64,000 bases of DNA from Heterodera schachtii (taxonomy: Eukaryota; Nematoda; Chromadorea; Rhabditida; Heteroderidae): positions 3,690,965 to 3,754,964 of the forward strand of contig SIJG01000004.1 of NCBI GenBank assembly GCA_023374025.1, written 5' to 3'. The notes beneath the pieces were generated by a model, which saw only the letters and a program-made list of their open reading frames with translations, ran no database searches and was not told the origin of the DNA. Of the stretch, positions 62,503 to 64,000 are shown one piece after another. The position numbers were made by a program, and so were the translations under genes. Numbering within the stretch: position 1 is the first letter of the stretch; each line of letters starts with the position of its first letter.

Positions 62503-64000
62503 TTATTTTCAATATGGTTCCATTTTATTTTTAATTATTTTTGTTTGAAAAGATTATTAATGTATAGCTTTTTTTGAATTAATAGTAATGTTTAAAGGCA
62601 TTACAATTTTTTTCATATCCGATAATTAATATTTCTAACAATCAAGAATATAATTAAGTTTTTCTATTTATGTATCTTAAATATAATAATTCCACGATAA
62701 TAAAAATGAAAATTATTGAAGTTAGAAAATAGTAATTTCAACTTTTAAAATTAATTTAATTCTATGTTGGGGATTCTCTTCAAAATTATTTCTTCTGTTT
62801 TTTTCGGTTTTCTGTTTAAATTTTTGTTTTGGTTAAGCAAATATCAAATAATTAAAGACTTGAATGATTTTACTGTTTCGTTAATTAGTATTTTATATTT
62901 TGATTTTTCTACAGAAAATTTATATAACTTCTTCAATGATAATTTATCAATTTGTATCTTTGTGTTTCTTTTCCTCCACGGCGATTTACTTTTTTTCTCA
63001 GCCAATAAAGAGCATGGCTTAATTTCTAATGTTTCACTAGGTCATTAGTTTTAAATTAGCAATTAATCTTAAATAAGCATTTTGATGTTTAAATTCGCTT
63101 ATTTTAATTTTAATTTTATTTTGCTTGATTTTTATTTGAAATAATATTAAAAAATTTAGGCTTTTAAATTTTATTCTTTTTTTATAGATCATAAAAATTC
63201 CTGTTAATTTTAACTTGAGCATTTCATTGTGATTTATGTCTGTTGTATATTTTTTGTACTGTTCAGATTTTTTGCATATTATTCTTATTTTCAAGTTTTC
63301 CCAAAGAATTTTTTTTCGCCAACTCGGCCAGCTACTTTCTTCATCACTAACATATTTCGTGTTTGGTTAAATTATTTTTATCTTATATAGTGCTAACTTA
63401 AAACCTAAATTAACTTTTTGGAAAATTGTATATTATTTTAAAGAATCCATTTTTTCTTAATGATTTAAGTAAGTTTATTTGGATTTGGTCAAATATTAAT
63501 GATAAATTAAATTTCTAATTAAGTATTATCTCAATGTCATTCATTTATTTATTTTTTACTTTATTTATTTTTATTATGATTTATTTTCATTTTGTTTATT
63601 TGGTTACGATAAAAACATATGGCAAATTATTATACCAAACGATTTTTCAAAATTTTCAATAAATTATGAATATTTATTTTATAATATTTCGTCAGATAGA
63701 AGAATATATTAGTTTATATTTTTGTATTTATTAAACGTAGAAATTCATGATTTACTGTTTGGATTACTCGTCTATTAAAAAAGTGATTTTACATTATTAA
63801 AATAAAATTTATTCAATCAGTAATATTTAAGTTGTAGATTTTGTTTCATATTAAATATACAAATTATAGTTTTATTGGTCGTCTCTTCTTTTAAGAACCG
63901 AATGGAATATATTGCATTTATTTAAAATAATCTTTATTTTAATTATATATTCGTACAAAATGCTATTTTTCATATTTTTTATCTTGCATAAGTTTATTAG

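Larger units (their letters stand above)
58405..64000. other. T-rich block with retroelement remnant, no intact gene
   Basis: T-rich + strand to the window end. Holds two duplicated segments and a BEL/Pao reverse transcriptase remnant. + frames such as 62764-63048 are F/L/I rich background. GC-richer patches are at 59240-59400 and 60865-60930. Confidence 0.5.

Overview
The window looks like gene-poor, very AT-rich DNA from an animal nucleus. I found no intact protein-coding gene, tRNA, rRNA, CRISPR array or bacterial-type operon. Four kinds of evidence point to a metazoan: a BEL/Pao-type reverse transcriptase remnant (BEL/Pao elements are known from animals), a decayed mariner with its transposase C-terminus, two hAT-type non-autonomous elements (one with a perfect 8-bp target duplication), and a long foldback element. 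The species cannot be named from this sequence. The open frames of about 60 codons are roughly what this base composition gives by chance, and almost all were left out.

Layout. 1-1075: CATATGA-rich palindromic repeats. 1.1-33 kb: strongly A-rich + strand made of old, diverged repeats. It is interrupted by a mariner deletion derivative (8807-9541), a 660-bp-offset tandem duplication (13.3-14.2 kb), a complete hAT MITE (14327-14908), a TA-flanked composite element with CpG-dense tandem repeats (17603-18740), a foldback element (26779-27924) and a 1.1-kb polypurine tract (28201-29277). 33.3-34.0 kb and 41.2-41.8 kb: short T-rich blocks. 34.0-51.6 kb: A-rich again. 51.6-64 kb: T-rich, with one A-rich block at 58.03-58.40 kb. 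The T-rich right end holds a truncated second hAT copy, several duplicated segments and the BEL/Pao remnant on the minus strand.

The background is not random AT-rich filler. Many stretches of 100-700 bp align with other stretches 0.3-31 kb away, for example 1.83-2.39 kb with 24.90-25.33 kb, 3.86-4.56 kb with 6.36-7.15 kb, and 14.97-15.44 kb with 46.23-46.68 kb. A core near CGAGAAAATAA recurs on the A-rich strand. The only recognisable old coding remnant in the background, BEL/Pao, reads on the A-rich strand. My working inference is that the base-composition blocks record the orientation of ancient repeats with an A-rich sense strand.

The items best worth following up are the foldback element, whose spacer carries a 94-codon frame broken by a single TGA; the abrupt A/T polarity switches; and two pairs of short minus-strand frames that keep start, stop and phase between diverged repeat copies. 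None is shown to be a new system. All alignments and translations were done by eye.
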